Positions 27,705-36,784 of a stretch of DNA of 58,230 nt are shown here, one piece after another (the first letter of the stretch is position 1; every line of letters starts with the position of its first letter). Where the stretch lies: assembly GCF_001641635.1 (NCBI RefSeq), contig NZ_LUUB01000036.1, positions 21,899-80,128 of the forward strand, given 5' to 3'. The position numbers and the translations under genes were made by a program. The notes under the pieces are model-generated. The model saw only the letters and a list, made by a program, of their open reading frames with translations. It made no database searches and had not been told where the DNA came from. The stretch is from Bradyrhizobium centrolobii. Lineage in GTDB: Bacteria; Pseudomonadota; Alphaproteobacteria; Rhizobiales; Xanthobacteraceae.

Positions 27705-29585
27705 ATGAACCTCAGGGGGCTTCTGACGCTCGCGATGGCCTTGCAGGCCGTGGGAACCGCTGCCGTCCTGCTTGCATCCGAAGTCTTCGCCGGCACCGCC
27801 GGCCCGCGCGCGTTCGGTGCCGCGCAAATCCTGGCGCTGCTCGCAAGCGGCGTCATCGCGGCCCTGCTCGCGCGCTTCTGTGCGCATCGGATCGAGCGCC
27901 GGCAGAAGAAGCTCGCCGATGCGCACATGGCCGGCGAAGCAGAGGCACGCCGGGCGCTCGCGGAAAGCGAGCGGCAAACGCAGGCGGTGATCGGGACCGC
28001 GCTCGACGCCTTCGTCCAAATCGATGAAGGCGGCATCGTCGTGTCGTGGAGCCCGCAGGCCGAGGCGCTGTCGGGCTGGACGCGCGCGGAGGCGATCGGC
28101 CGCGACGTGGTCGACCTCGTCGTGGCCGGACCGCTCCGCAGCGCCTTCAGGCAGCGCATGCAGCGGCGCCTGAGCGAGCTCTCGGAAACTCCGATCGGCA
28201 TGCGCTTCGAAGCGGTCATGGTCCACAGGAACGGCGATGAGATCCTGATCGAGGCTTCCAGCACGAGCTTCCGGCTCGGGGAGCGCCACCTCATCAACAC
28301 CTTCGCGCGGGACGTCACCCGCAAGCGCGTCACCGAGGAGCAGCTGATCCAGGCCCAGAAGATGGAAGCGGTCGGCCAGCTCACCGGCGGCATCGCGCAC
28401 GAGTTCAACAACATGCTCACCGTCATCACCGGGACGATCGAGATCCTCGCGGATGCCGTGAAGGACGATCCGCATCTTTCGCCCATCGCGAAACTGATCA
28501 GCGAAGCGGCCGACCGCGGCGCGATGCTGACCTCGAGCCTGCTCTCCTTTGCCAGGAAGCAATCGCTGCTGCCGACCGAGATCGACGTCAACGAGCTGAT
28601 CGAGGAGGTTGCCAGGCTGCTGCTCGCGACCTTCGACAAGAACATCGAGATCGCGACCAGGCTCGATCGCGAGGTCTGGCCGGCGCTCGTCGACCGGGGA
28701 CAATTGAGCTCGGCGCTGCTCAACCTCGCCATCAACGCCCGCGATGCGATGGCGGACGGCGGCAAGCTCACGATGACGACGAGCAATGTCGTGTTCGGGG
28801 TCCGCGACGCCGCGGCGGCAGGCGTCGGCTATGCCGGGGATTACGTCGAGATCGCCATCACTGACACCGGCACCGGCATTCCGCAATCCAATCTCGGCCG
28901 GATCTTCGACCCGTTCTTTTCAACGAAAGAGGTTGGAAAGGGCACGGGCCTCGGGCTCAGCATGGTGTTCGGCTTCGTCAAGCAGTCCGGCGGCAGCATC
29001 AAGGTCTCCTCCGAAGAGGGCCGGGGCACGACGTTCAGGATCTATCTGCCGAAGGCGGAGACGGGCGCGCGGCGCGGCTCGGGTGAGAGCGAGCACAGGA
29101 TGGTAGGCGGGCACGAGACCATTCTCTGCGTCGAGGACGACGGCGATGTCCGCAAATACGTGACAGTCCAGCTCGAGAGCCTCGGCTACAGGGTCATCGG
29201 TGCGGCCAACGCGAATGAGGCCATCGCCATCGCCGCGGAGGGCACGCCCTTCGACCTCTTGTTCACCGACATCGTGATGGCCGGCGGCATGAATGGAGGG
29301 GAGCTTGCCGAACGGTTGGTGGCCGCGCGACCGTCATTGCGGGTTCTGTTCACATCGGGATACGCCTACGACTCGCTGCATGCGCAGGGCCGCGCCGGGC
29401 ACGGCGCGCCGCTTTTGACAAAGCCCTACCGCAAGGCCGAGCTCGCGCGCATGCTGCGCCGCTGCTTCGACACCGCCGTCGATTCCGTCGGCGACCCGAT
29501 CCCGCTGCCCTACTCGGTCCAACCCGAGGTCGATCGCTTCCTGCGGAAACAGGCGTCCGACGAAGACGGTCCGACGCGATCGTGA
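27705..29585 (+). CDS. Hybrid sensor histidine kinase/response regulator
   Basis: A 626-residue membrane-anchored hybrid kinase. It has two helices at the N-terminus (about 5-58), a PAS domain (about 92-205), HisKA with phosphoaccepting His232 in GGIAHEFNN, and an HATPase domain with N, G1 and G2 boxes ([29 protein letters not shown]). The receiver domain (about 472-585) has Asp522 in [11 protein letters not shown]. No cognate output regulator is adjacent, so it is an orphan. Codon use is like the core genome. It marks the left side of the accessory island. Confidence 0.9.
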   Translation: MNLRGLLTLAMALQAVGTAAVLLASEVFAGTAGPRAFGAAQILALLASGVIAALLARFCAHRIERRQKKLADAHMAGEAEARRALAESERQTQAVIGTALDAFVQIDEGGIVVSWSPQAEALSGWTRAEAIGRDVVDLVVAGPLRSAFRQRMQRRLSELSETPIGMRFEAVMVHRNGDEILIEASSTSFRLGERHLINTFARDVTRKRVTEEQLIQAQKMEAVGQLTGGIAHEFNNMLTVITGTIEILADAVKDDPHLSPIAKLISEAADRGAMLTSSLLSFARKQSLLPTEIDVNELIEEVARLLLATFDKNIEIATRLDREVWPALVDRGQLSSALLNLAINARDAMADGGKLTMTTSNVVFGVRDAAAAGVGYAGDYVEIAITDTGTGIPQSNLGRIFDPFFSTKEVGKGTGLGLSMVFGFVKQSGGSIKVSSEEGRGTTFRIYLPKAETGARRGSGESEHRMVGGHETILCVEDDGDVRKYVTVQLESLGYRVIGAANANEAIAIAAEGTPFDLLFTDIVMAGGMNGGELAERLVAARPSLRVLFTSGYAYDSLHAQGRAGHGAPLLTKPYRKAELARMLRRCFDTAVDSVGDPIPLPYSVQPEVDRFLRKQASDEDGPTRS

Positions 29586-29742
29586 AAGTAGACGTCCACT
29601 AGGGCGCGGACGTTTCTACCCCGCCGGCTTCGGTCTCAGTAGGGAGCCAAATTTCATCACTGGAATACCAGGCCGGTCGATTGCATGTTTCGATAGCTTG
29701 GGAGGCGTGTTAGCCTCACGGAGAGACGACATAGCGCCCAAT

Positions 29743-29757
29743 TAAGGTTCAACCTTA
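29743..29757. promoter_or_regulatory. Palindrome just upstream of the cyclase-like gene
   Basis: TAAGGTT-C-AACCTTA, a perfect 7-bp dyad with one central base, 11 bases before the ATG of the island operon. It could be an operator overlapping the leader, or a hairpin that hides the start. Confidence 0.4.
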
Positions 29758-29768
29758 GCGGGATTGAA

Positions 29769-32700
29769 ATGCAGTGCCGCAACTGCCAACATGAAAACGC
29801 TCCCCACAACAAGTTCTGCTCCAACTGCGGAGTTCAGCTGGACGTCTCGACGCTCATGGAGCTACAGCGTGAGCGGAAGCAGGCCACGGCACTATTTGCA
29901 GACATTGTGGGCTCGACGGGCCTGATCGCAAACCTCGATGCGGAATCCGCCGGGCGGCGCCTCCAGCCTGCTGTTGAAGCCATGATGCAGGCGGCGGAGC
30001 GCTTCGGGGGGACGATCCTCCATACGCTTGGCGATGGACTGGACGCTATTTTCGGTGCGCCCCGTGCGCAAGACGCGCATGCTCTTCTTGCTTGCCAGGC
30101 GGCCTTAGCGATGCAGGAAGCGGTCGCCGCACTACCGATTCCGACTCAGATCAGAATAGGAATTCACTCGGGAGAGGTCGTTGCATCTCCCAGAGGGGAC
30201 GCCTTCGGCCACGAGGCGCAGGGCCTCGTTTTGCATATTGCCAGCCGGTTGGAACACGAGGCGGAGCCAGGCGGGATCCTGTTGAGTATGGAATGCAATG
30301 ACCTCGTCAGGGACTATTGCGAGACCTCCCCGGCAGGTGTTCGCACACTGAGGGGCGTTCCGGAGCCCATCAAGGTATTTCGCCTGATCGGCCTGAAGCC
30401 TGGCGTTGGTAGCGATAGATTCCGCGCGATCGGCCTTTCTCCATTGCGGGGGCGACACGCTGAATTGGAAATTCTCAAAAAGGCTGTGCTTGATGCCGAG
30501 AATAACGCCGGAAGCGTCATCGGGATAGTCGCGCACGCCGGCATGGGAAAAAGCCGGTTATGCTATGAGCTCGGCGAGTGGTGCCGCCAACGCAACCTCA
30601 AGGTCTTGGAGGGACGCGCACAAGTATTTGGGAAGTCGCAATCAATGCCGCTGCTCGCGGTCTTGGAATTACTGCGCGCCTTCTTCCGCATCACGGCGAC
30701 ACTTGATCACAAGATAGCGCGCGCAAAAATTGAGGAACGCCTCCTTGCGCTCGATCCGACCTTCGTCGACGAGCTGCCATATTTGCTGAATCTCCTTGGA
30801 CTTCCGGCACCGGAATTGGATACGCAACGCGCCGATCCGAAGGCATGGCACTTGCGGGTGCGCAACCTCATCAAGCGAATTGCAGTAGCGGCCGGGCGTC
30901 AAACCTCGGTTATCATTTTCGAGGACTTACACTGGCTCGATGATCTCAGTGAGGATTTCGTAACGGCTATCGCCGAGGCCATTGAGGGCACCAAGCTCGT
31001 CATGATCGTAAACTATCGGCCGACATGGGCTCCTCCGTGGTCGATAGAACATTTCACTGAACTTAGGCTTACCGAACTGGGCAGCAGCGACATTCAACAA
31101 TTGGTCCGAGATCAAATCGGAGACGATCCGCACCTGGCTAACATGGTTACAGACATCGCGCAGCAAAGCGATGGCAATCCTTTTTTCGCGGAGGAACTGG
31201 TACGAGCCCTGGCACAAAGCGGCACGCTGCTCGGCGAACGCGGCCAATACCGGATCGTATCGTCCGACTGGCTGACCCCGACGCTGCCAGCAACCATAGA
31301 AGCGGTGATTGGCGCCCGTATTGACCTGCTGCCTGCGCTCGAGAAAGCGGCGTTACAAATCGGCGCCGTCATCGGCAAGGAATTTCCATTGACGATAGCC
31401 ATGGAGGTTTCAGGAATTCCGGAGCAAGAGATCAAGGGACTGTTTGCACGTCTTTGCGACCTGGATCTCATAACTGCCAGCAGTAACATCGACAGGCCGG
31501 GCTACTCGTTTCGGCATCCTTTGATCCAGGAGGTAGCTTATGCAATGCAGCTTCGGTCTCGCCGGGCCCAACTGCACTCCTCGGTAGCAAGGGCGATCGA
31601 GGGAGCTCCGTGGGGGAGCGCAGACGAGTCAGCCAGCTTGCTCGCCTATCATTGCGAGGCGGCTGGACAAATGCTGGAAGCTGCGATGCATTTGCGCCGC
31701 GCCGCCCTCTGGCTGGGCAGGAAAAATTCGGCGCGGGCACTCACTGAATGGAAAAGAGTGCGTTGGCTGCTGCGGGATCAGCCTAGAAGTACCGCTGTCG
31801 ACCAGCTTCGCGCTCTTGCCAGTGGTCGCGTGTTAGGTTTTGCCTGGAGCGAAGGCTTATCGGCTGAAGATGCGAAGCCCTATGCCGAAGAAGCTTTGCA
31901 ATATGCTCGCGAAGCTGGCGATCGAAAGCACGAAGCGCTGCTGCTGGGTGCGTATGGACGTGTTTTTGCAGCCAGCGGCGCAGCTGACGACTACATTGGT
32001 CTGGCCCGACAGGGAGTCGCGGCAGCTGAGGCCAGCAAAGATCCGGATGTATTTGTTGCATGCAATGCGCAGCTATGCCAGGCGTACCTGCTTGCCGGCT
32101 GTCTTCGCGAAAGTCTCGATGCTAACGACACCGCAATGACCGCGAATGACGAGCGATGCCAGGCGGACAACGGCGTTGTTCTCGGGCTAAACGCAAGTCA
32201 GATCTTCGGCTTTGATGTCGGGCAGTGGCTACTCTGCCTGCGCGCGAGAACGTTAGTCCTCCTTGGTCAGTTCGAGGCCGCCGAGAGGTGCCTGGCGACG
32301 GCTTTTCGAGCTGACCAGTCAAAGGCTATTCCGGTCGTTCAGTACCACGCGCATCTTGCCGCGGTCGAGATGGCATTCCATCGAGGGAATATCGCGATGG
32401 CAGGATTGCACGCGAAAGAGGTGGAGGGCTACGCCTCTCAATCCGGAATGACCTACCTTTTTACCGCAGCCCGCCTCTGCCGCGCTCTCGTGAGTTCTGC
32501 CGAAGGAGATTTCGGCTCGGCTTCCGACGATTTGCATGAGGCATTAGCAACTGCGAGAAAATCAAAGACGGGTCTCGAGATCGAGGCGCGACTGCTTGCC
32601 TATCTGGCGGACGTGGTGAAGCGCGCGGGTCAAAAGGCACGCGCCGGACAACTCGTAAGGGAGGCTATCGAGGTGGCACGGAGGCGAACTGATCGGGTTG

Positions 32701-32900
32701 CCGAACTCCATGCGCACATCGTCGCAGCCGACCTTGAGCTTGCCGGAGGTGCAATCAACCCGGAGTTGTGCGATGATCACCTGCAGAGGGCGAAAGCTTT
32801 GCTGGACGTCACAGGGGCGGCAATTTTCGCGTCGAGATTAGCTGATCTTAGACCCGGCGATGTGAAGATCGCAAATAAGAGCGTTCAAATTGAAAATTGA
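29769..32900 (+). CDS. Zinc-ribbon/cyclase-homology/AAA-type ATPase/TPR protein
   Basis: A 1043-residue signalling protein. Residues 1-25 form a CxxC...CxxC zinc ribbon. A class III cyclase homology domain spans about 40-205, with metal Asp45 (LFADIVGST) and the GDG loop Asp89. A predicted ATPase module follows (about 225-560) with Walker A AHAGMGKS and Walker B IIFEDLHWLDD. TPR-like helical repeats make up the rest. The Lys of the purine pocket reads His (ILHTLGDG), and the transition-state Asn position reads His (LHIASRLE), so cyclase activity is doubtful. It leads a four-gene operon with a 43-base gap to the next gene and is A/T-rich compared with neighbours. Confidence 0.88.
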   Translation: MQCRNCQHENAPHNKFCSNCGVQLDVSTLMELQRERKQATALFADIVGSTGLIANLDAESAGRRLQPAVEAMMQAAERFGGTILHTLGDGLDAIFGAPRAQDAHALLACQAALAMQEAVAALPIPTQIRIGIHSGEVVASPRGDAFGHEAQGLVLHIASRLEHEAEPGGILLSMECNDLVRDYCETSPAGVRTLRGVPEPIKVFRLIGLKPGVGSDRFRAIGLSPLRGRHAELEILKKAVLDAENNAGSVIGIVAHAGMGKSRLCYELGEWCRQRNLKVLEGRAQVFGKSQSMPLLAVLELLRAFFRITATLDHKIARAKIEERLLALDPTFVDELPYLLNLLGLPAPELDTQRADPKAWHLRVRNLIKRIAVAAGRQTSVIIFEDLHWLDDLSEDFVTAIAEAIEGTKLVMIVNYRPTWAPPWSIEHFTELRLTELGSSDIQQLVRDQIGDDPHLANMVTDIAQQSDGNPFFAEELVRALAQSGTLLGERGQYRIVSSDWLTPTLPATIEAVIGARIDLLPALEKAALQIGAVIGKEFPLTIAMEVSGIPEQEIKGLFARLCDLDLITASSNIDRPGYSFRHPLIQEVAYAMQLRSRRAQLHSSVARAIEGAPWGSADESASLLAYHCEAAGQMLEAAMHLRRAALWLGRKNSARALTEWKRVRWLLRDQPRSTAVDQLRALASGRVLGFAWSEGLSAEDAKPYAEEALQYAREAGDRKHEALLLGAYGRVFAASGAADDYIGLARQGVAAAEASKDPDVFVACNAQLCQAYLLAGCLRESLDANDTAMTANDERCQADNGVVLGLNASQIFGFDVGQWLLCLRARTLVLLGQFEAAERCLATAFRADQSKAIPVVQYHAHLAAVEMAFHRGNIAMAGLHAKEVEGYASQSGMTYLFTAARLCRALVSSAEGDFGSASDDLHEALATARKSKTGLEIEARLLAYLADVVKRAGQKARAGQLVREAIEVARRRTDRVAELHAHIVAADLELAGGAINPELCDDHLQRAKALLDVTGAAIFASRLADLRPGDVKIANKSVQIEN

Positions 32901-32943
32901 GGTGTATGCTCGCGGGGCTTTAAAATCATAAAAGGGGAGAAAA

Positions 32944-33423
32944 ATGGGAATAGCAATAAGCGATTTTTCCACTGCCGACATGCTTTTCCAGCTTAACACG
33001 AGGTTCGGTCCTGGCCACCCGCTTAAAGAGATGGTCGTCATCCAGAAGGAATTTAGAGTATTTTCGAGCAAGTATTCCCTCAAGCAGGCTTTCCGAGTCC
33101 TGCACATTGTCCCGGTGGATTTCCTAGAACGGCGGCGGTGGTTCGTCTTCCTCGACCTCCTGAAAAAATACGATTCTGATCAGAAAGGGGTGAGTGGTCA
33201 CGATCGCATTCGAAGTGCGTATCAAGACAATCTCGACAGTAAGGCGCCTCTTCCCGTCTACACAACCACGCATTTGATGAGCAAGGACCGCCGTGTAAAG
33301 GTTACGCGCGGGCAACCCATCATCTACGAAAAGCAGTCCTATTTGGTCATATCGATCCCGACTTTACCCAAAGAAGATGGGCAGGCGGCCCGCGCCGCAA
33401 AGAAGAAACGAAGCAGGAAGTGA
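32944..33423 (+). CDS. Unrecognised 159-residue protein in the P450 operon
   Basis: A 159-residue soluble protein with no signal peptide. It has a mixed helical N-terminal half (STADMLFQLNTRFGPGHPLKE, then YSLKQAFRVLHIVPVDFLERRRW). The C-terminal half has strands (RRVKVTRGQPIIYEKQSYLVISI) and a strongly basic tail (AARAAKKKRSRK). GGGGAGA lies just before the ATG, the best ribosome site of the operon. The stop codon overlaps the GTG start of the methyltransferase gene. No family is recognised, and it could be a partner or substrate protein of the enzymes encoded after it. Confidence 0.75.
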   Translation: MGIAISDFSTADMLFQLNTRFGPGHPLKEMVVIQKEFRVFSSKYSLKQAFRVLHIVPVDFLERRRWFVFLDLLKKYDSDQKGVSGHDRIRSAYQDNLDSKAPLPVYTTTHLMSKDRRVKVTRGQPIIYEKQSYLVISIPTLPKEDGQAARAAKKKRSRK

Positions 33424-34121
33424 AGCAGGCCGATCGGCGTTCTAACTCTACGCAGCTCCTGACGGGTGCCGAACTAGGCTTGGTTTGCACCCAAGTGGGG
33501 GCCTACTACGCCGCCAAACTTGCCAGCCACGGAGCGAACCCCCGTGGGGTGGATTGGTCGTGCACGGCGACGCAATGGCTACGCTTTGTTCAGCTTCTCC
33601 GGCTTTGTCCGGCCAATGCACCATTTTCGTTGATCGACCTGGGCTGCGGTTACGGCGCGCTGGCAACGTTTCTCATTAAACACCGGGGCGTTGCCAATGT
33701 TGATTATTTGGGAGTTGATTTGTCGTCCGAGATGGTGCGTCGGGGCCGACGCCGCCATCCTGGTAATTCCAACGTACGTTTTGTCGTTGGGCGGAACGTA
33801 TCAGAACTGTCTGACTACGTGGTCGCCAGCGGCATAATGAATGTGATGCTTGGCTTTCCTCTACTCACTTGGGAAAGATTCGTGAGCACCATGTTGTTTG
33901 ATATGCATCGAATGAGCAAATTTGGTTTCGCCGTCAACTTCCTGAAAAAGTCGGGACGGCGCTCTCAACCGGGTCTGCTCTACCGTACGACCCCAGGGAA
34001 ATGGGCGCGATTTTGCGAACAAAAGCTTGGTCGGTCGATCGAGATTTTGGACGACTACGGGCTGGAGGAATTTACCCTCCTCGCCCGCACTTCGAACGCA
34101 GTTTCGGATACGACAACATAG
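33420..34121 (+). CDS. Class I SAM-dependent methyltransferase
   Basis: A 233-residue cytoplasmic methyltransferase. Motif I is LIDLGCGYGALATFL (71-85), the acidic residue after motif II is in YLGVDLSSEM, and the later MNVMLGFPLLTWERFVSTML block matches motif IV/V spacing. The N-terminal YYAAKLASHGANPRGVDWSCTATQWLRF is shared with a family of small methyltransferases. The GTG start overlaps the previous stop (GTGA), so translation is coupled. The substrate is not readable. The P450 gene starts 26 bases downstream. Confidence 0.85.
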   Translation: MKQADRRSNSTQLLTGAELGLVCTQVGAYYAAKLASHGANPRGVDWSCTATQWLRFVQLLRLCPANAPFSLIDLGCGYGALATFLIKHRGVANVDYLGVDLSSEMVRRGRRRHPGNSNVRFVVGRNVSELSDYVVASGIMNVMLGFPLLTWERFVSTMLFDMHRMSKFGFAVNFLKKSGRRSQPGLLYRTTPGKWARFCEQKLGRSIEILDDYGLEEFTLLARTSNAVSDTTT

Positions 34122-34147
34122 AATGCCTGGTTGGCGGGGACCGACAA

Positions 34148-35470
34148 ATGGGGCGGGGCACGGTTCGCAAGACGGGTCGCACAGCGATAGCGCCCAAGAC
34201 CAGCATGCGGCGTTCGCCCTCTCATCGCGTGGACCGGCTACGCGAAGCTGCGCTCTTGGTCATTTCACCGGATGGCCAGCTGGATGAAGCTGGGCTGCAC
34301 GCTGCGTTTACTCTTCTTCGGTCGCAAGCGCCCGTATATTGGGTCGAATGTCCCGGTATGCGGCCCTTTTGGCTCGTCTCTAGACACGCCGACATAATGG
34401 CGGTTGAAGCAAGGGGCGCGCCTTTCATCGCAGCACCAAGATCCGTGCTGTCCAGCGAAGCAGGCGAGGCCAACATACGGCAGGTTTCCGGCAAACCCGA
34501 TGTGCTGCGCAGTCTCTTCCAAATGGACAAGCTTGAACATCGCGCCTACCGCGAGATTGCGCGCGTCTGGTTTTCTCAGAGCGAAATTGAAAAGCTCGAC
34601 GCGCTGGTCACGCATTGTGCGCGTCAATTTGTCGGGCGCATGCCACGGAGCGACCAATCTTTCGACTTCGCGAGTGAGATCGCTGTCCCTTTCCCCATGC
34701 GGATCATGATGCATATTCTTGGTCTTCCAGAAGCGGATGATCCCTTGATCCTGAAGTTAGCTCGTGGCTTGACGGGAGCGGAAGATCCGAGCCGTGCCTT
34801 GTCCGACCGCCCGGCTGAGTCCATCCGGTTGGCCGGCATTGGATTTCGCAAATACTTCAACCGGGTCACGGCCGACCGCCGCTCGCATCCGAGAGCGGAC
34901 CTCAGCAGCGCGATCGCCAACGCTTGCATTTTCGGCCAGCCAATCCCGGACTATGAGCGCCTTTCGTATTTCATGCAGCTTGCCATCGCAGGCCAGGAAA
35001 ACACCGCTTACAGTATAGCGGGAGGACTGCATGCGTTGCTTAGTCACCCGGATCAAATGGCTAAATTGGTGCGCGATCCGACGCTACTCGGGACGGCGGT
35101 CGAGGAGATATTGCGATGGACCTCCCCCGGCCGACATCTCGTGCGAACTGCGACGGCCGAAACGGAGGTTGGCGGCCAGCGGATACGAGCCGGCGAGGCT
35201 GTGGCATTGTTCTTCGCGTCGGCAAACCGCGATGAGACCGTGTTCAGGTCGGCAAATGCGTTCGAAGTGGATCGGCAACCGAACCCACATCTCGCATTTG
35301 GGTCGGGACCGCATTTTTGCCTTGGGGTACATCTCGCCAGACTCGAGCTCAGAGCATTATTTGGGGCGATGATGCAGGAGTTACCACGCATTTCATCGAC
35401 CGGCGCGCCGACTCGAGCACGATCCGCCGTAATCAGTGGCATCTCATCGTTGCCGGTGCGATGGACCTGA
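34148..35470 (+). CDS. Cytochrome P450
   Basis: A 440-residue soluble bacterial P450. The I-helix is AGQENTAY (281-288), ExxR is EEILR (Glu320, Arg323), and the haem loop is FGSGPHFCLGVHLA with Cys391. The C-helix is LEHRAYREI. Start at the ATG at 34148, with GGGGA 8 nt upstream. A further in-frame ATG at 34205 has no ribosome site, and the ORF also reads further back into the methyltransferase gene. It would hydroxylate or otherwise oxidise a substrate with help from ferredoxin and reductase, neither of which is encoded nearby. Last gene of the four-gene operon. Confidence 0.9.
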   Translation: MGRGTVRKTGRTAIAPKTSMRRSPSHRVDRLREAALLVISPDGQLDEAGLHAAFTLLRSQAPVYWVECPGMRPFWLVSRHADIMAVEARGAPFIAAPRSVLSSEAGEANIRQVSGKPDVLRSLFQMDKLEHRAYREIARVWFSQSEIEKLDALVTHCARQFVGRMPRSDQSFDFASEIAVPFPMRIMMHILGLPEADDPLILKLARGLTGAEDPSRALSDRPAESIRLAGIGFRKYFNRVTADRRSHPRADLSSAIANACIFGQPIPDYERLSYFMQLAIAGQENTAYSIAGGLHALLSHPDQMAKLVRDPTLLGTAVEEILRWTSPGRHLVRTATAETEVGGQRIRAGEAVALFFASANRDETVFRSANAFEVDRQPNPHLAFGSGPHFCLGVHLARLELRALFGAMMQELPRISSTGAPTRARSAVISGISSLPVRWT

Positions 35471-35684
35471 CGGCGGGTAACTCGCGGTGAAGAACGTACT
35501 TTTGCCGAGGCGGCCCGTGAGCGAGCGTGCACCGACATCGCAATTGCGATCACTCTAGCGCAGGCAGCCGCGGAGTGCGGACGGTTGACAATTCGTCGGA
35601 TCAGTTCCGGCTGGTCGTACTAGTCATCTGGAATGCAAGTTCGTCACATAAAAGAGCGCTGGGACCTTTTGAAGGAGAGCGCTT

Positions 35685-35921
35685 GTGGCGAATGCAGGTT
35701 TGAGAGGCCGGCCGATCGCGCCGTTGGTGCTGAGTCGGGAGGAGCGGACGTAGTTGGAGAGGCAAGTTCGCCGTCATCGTGTTGCCCGGTCGCTATCTGA
35801 GCGGTGCCGCGCGATCCTGCGGTGTGCGGATGGCTTGCCAAGCAAGTCCGTGGCTGCCGAACTCGGCCTCCATGAACACACCGTTGGCAAATGGCGCCGC
35901 CGATTCTTGAAGGATCCGTTT
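35685..35921 (+). pseudogene. IS630-family transposase N-terminal remnant
   Basis: Starting at GTG 35685 I read MANAGLRGRPIAPLVLSREERT and then a stop (TAG at 35751). The same frame continues with RSLSERCRAILRCADGLPSKSVAAELGLHEHTVGKWRRRFL, the IS630 helix-turn-helix region. It then breaks into unrelated IS5-type sequence. No catalytic DDE part remains, so it is dead. Confidence 0.75.
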
Positions 35922-35965
35922 GGTCCATACACCACTTGCTACAACCGCTTCGTTAGATGGCGGCG
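35921..35965 (+). pseudogene. Internal fragment of an IS5-family transposase
   Basis: Codes for FGPYTTCYNRFVRWRRA, a block typical of IS5-family transposases, directly joined to the IS630 piece in the same frame. Only about 15 residues remain. Confidence 0.6.
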
Positions 35966-36039
35966 GGCTTCCCACGCGGCTTGTTCGGGAGCATCGGCTT
36001 GATGGCAGTCCATTCATAATCGGCGAGTTCGTAGCGCAT
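35953..36039 (-). pseudogene. N-terminal fragment of an IS5-family transposase, opposite strand
   Basis: From ATG 36039 I read MRYELADYEWTAIKPMLPNK then PRGKPAAI and a stop. The first part is the common start of IS5-family transposases. It meets the plus-strand fragment head to head, so the insertion was rearranged and lost its middle. The next 330 bases (36040-36369) hold no gene that I can support. Confidence 0.7.
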
Positions 36040-36369
36040 GATTCGAGCCCCCAGTTTGGGAGTTTGAATTACGGGATCTGGCCGAACGCAACGCTCCTTA
36101 GCCCGATCCTGGTTCAGCGCGTACGGGCAGAAGCGGACATCAACCAACCGATAATCCCCGCCGAAACCGTCGAAAATGACCCGTAGGCGACGTGGCCAGT
36201 TGCAATCAGGCGAAGTGATCGGAGAGCCCCCAGGCCGAGGTCTTAGAGAGCCACTCCAACGACGCCTGCAAATCGGCGCGGCCGGCAAGCCACGCAATTT
36301 CGGAGCCATTCCGCCTCTGTGCCACCGAATCGCCTACGACGCAGCGACGCAAGTTGCAGCGAGCGGGCG

Positions 36370-36561
36370 ATGCGCATGGGTGCAGTAATGATGCGCTATT
36401 GGTTTAATCGATATCTGTCTGCGATCCTGAATGGACTTTCCGTCGCGATGTTCGTCCTCCTGATTGCCGCGATCCTCGCTCGAAATGTCGGACCTCCTGA
36501 GAAAGCCGGTCGAGCCACCTCAGATTTCGGTGTCGCAGAGCTTCTAGGGTCGCTGCCGTAA
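36370..36561 (+). CDS. Possible small single-span membrane protein
   Basis: A 63-residue frame from the ATG at 36370 (MRMGAVMMRYWFNRYLS...) with one clear membrane helix (NGLSVAMFVLLIAAILARN) and a short polar tail. Family unknown and no strong ribosome site. It could be an artefact in a relic-rich stretch. The gap to the next gene (36562-36784) shows nothing else. Confidence 0.3.
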   Translation: MRMGAVMMRYWFNRYLSAILNGLSVAMFVLLIAAILARNVGPPEKAGRATSDFGVAELLGSLP

Positions 36562-36784
36562 GGCCCGGCCCCGCCGACGCACGATAGCTATCCGATGAAC
36601 GTGGCGCCCCGTTTAGCCGAAATCGCATAGTGCGGAGGGGTTGCTTCGCCTAACCTCCCGTCTGGATTGAAGTGGAGGTCGCCCTGGTCGCGAACCATGA
36701 CGCGCCGGGGAGTAGCTAGGCTCGGTCGGGCCCAGGAACGCAGCAACCAAGGGGGACTGCTCGTCAACTTGGATGGAGCAGCTG

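Noticed and set aside
26873..28786. 637-residue open frame on the minus strand
   Set aside because: Antisense to the XRE-cupin and histidine kinase genes, with Ser/Arg/Ala-rich sequence and no domain.
34001..34147. Upstream extension of the P450 frame
   Set aside because: It overlaps the methyltransferase gene, lacks a ribosome site and has no P450 sequence. The ATG at 34148 has GGGGA upstream.
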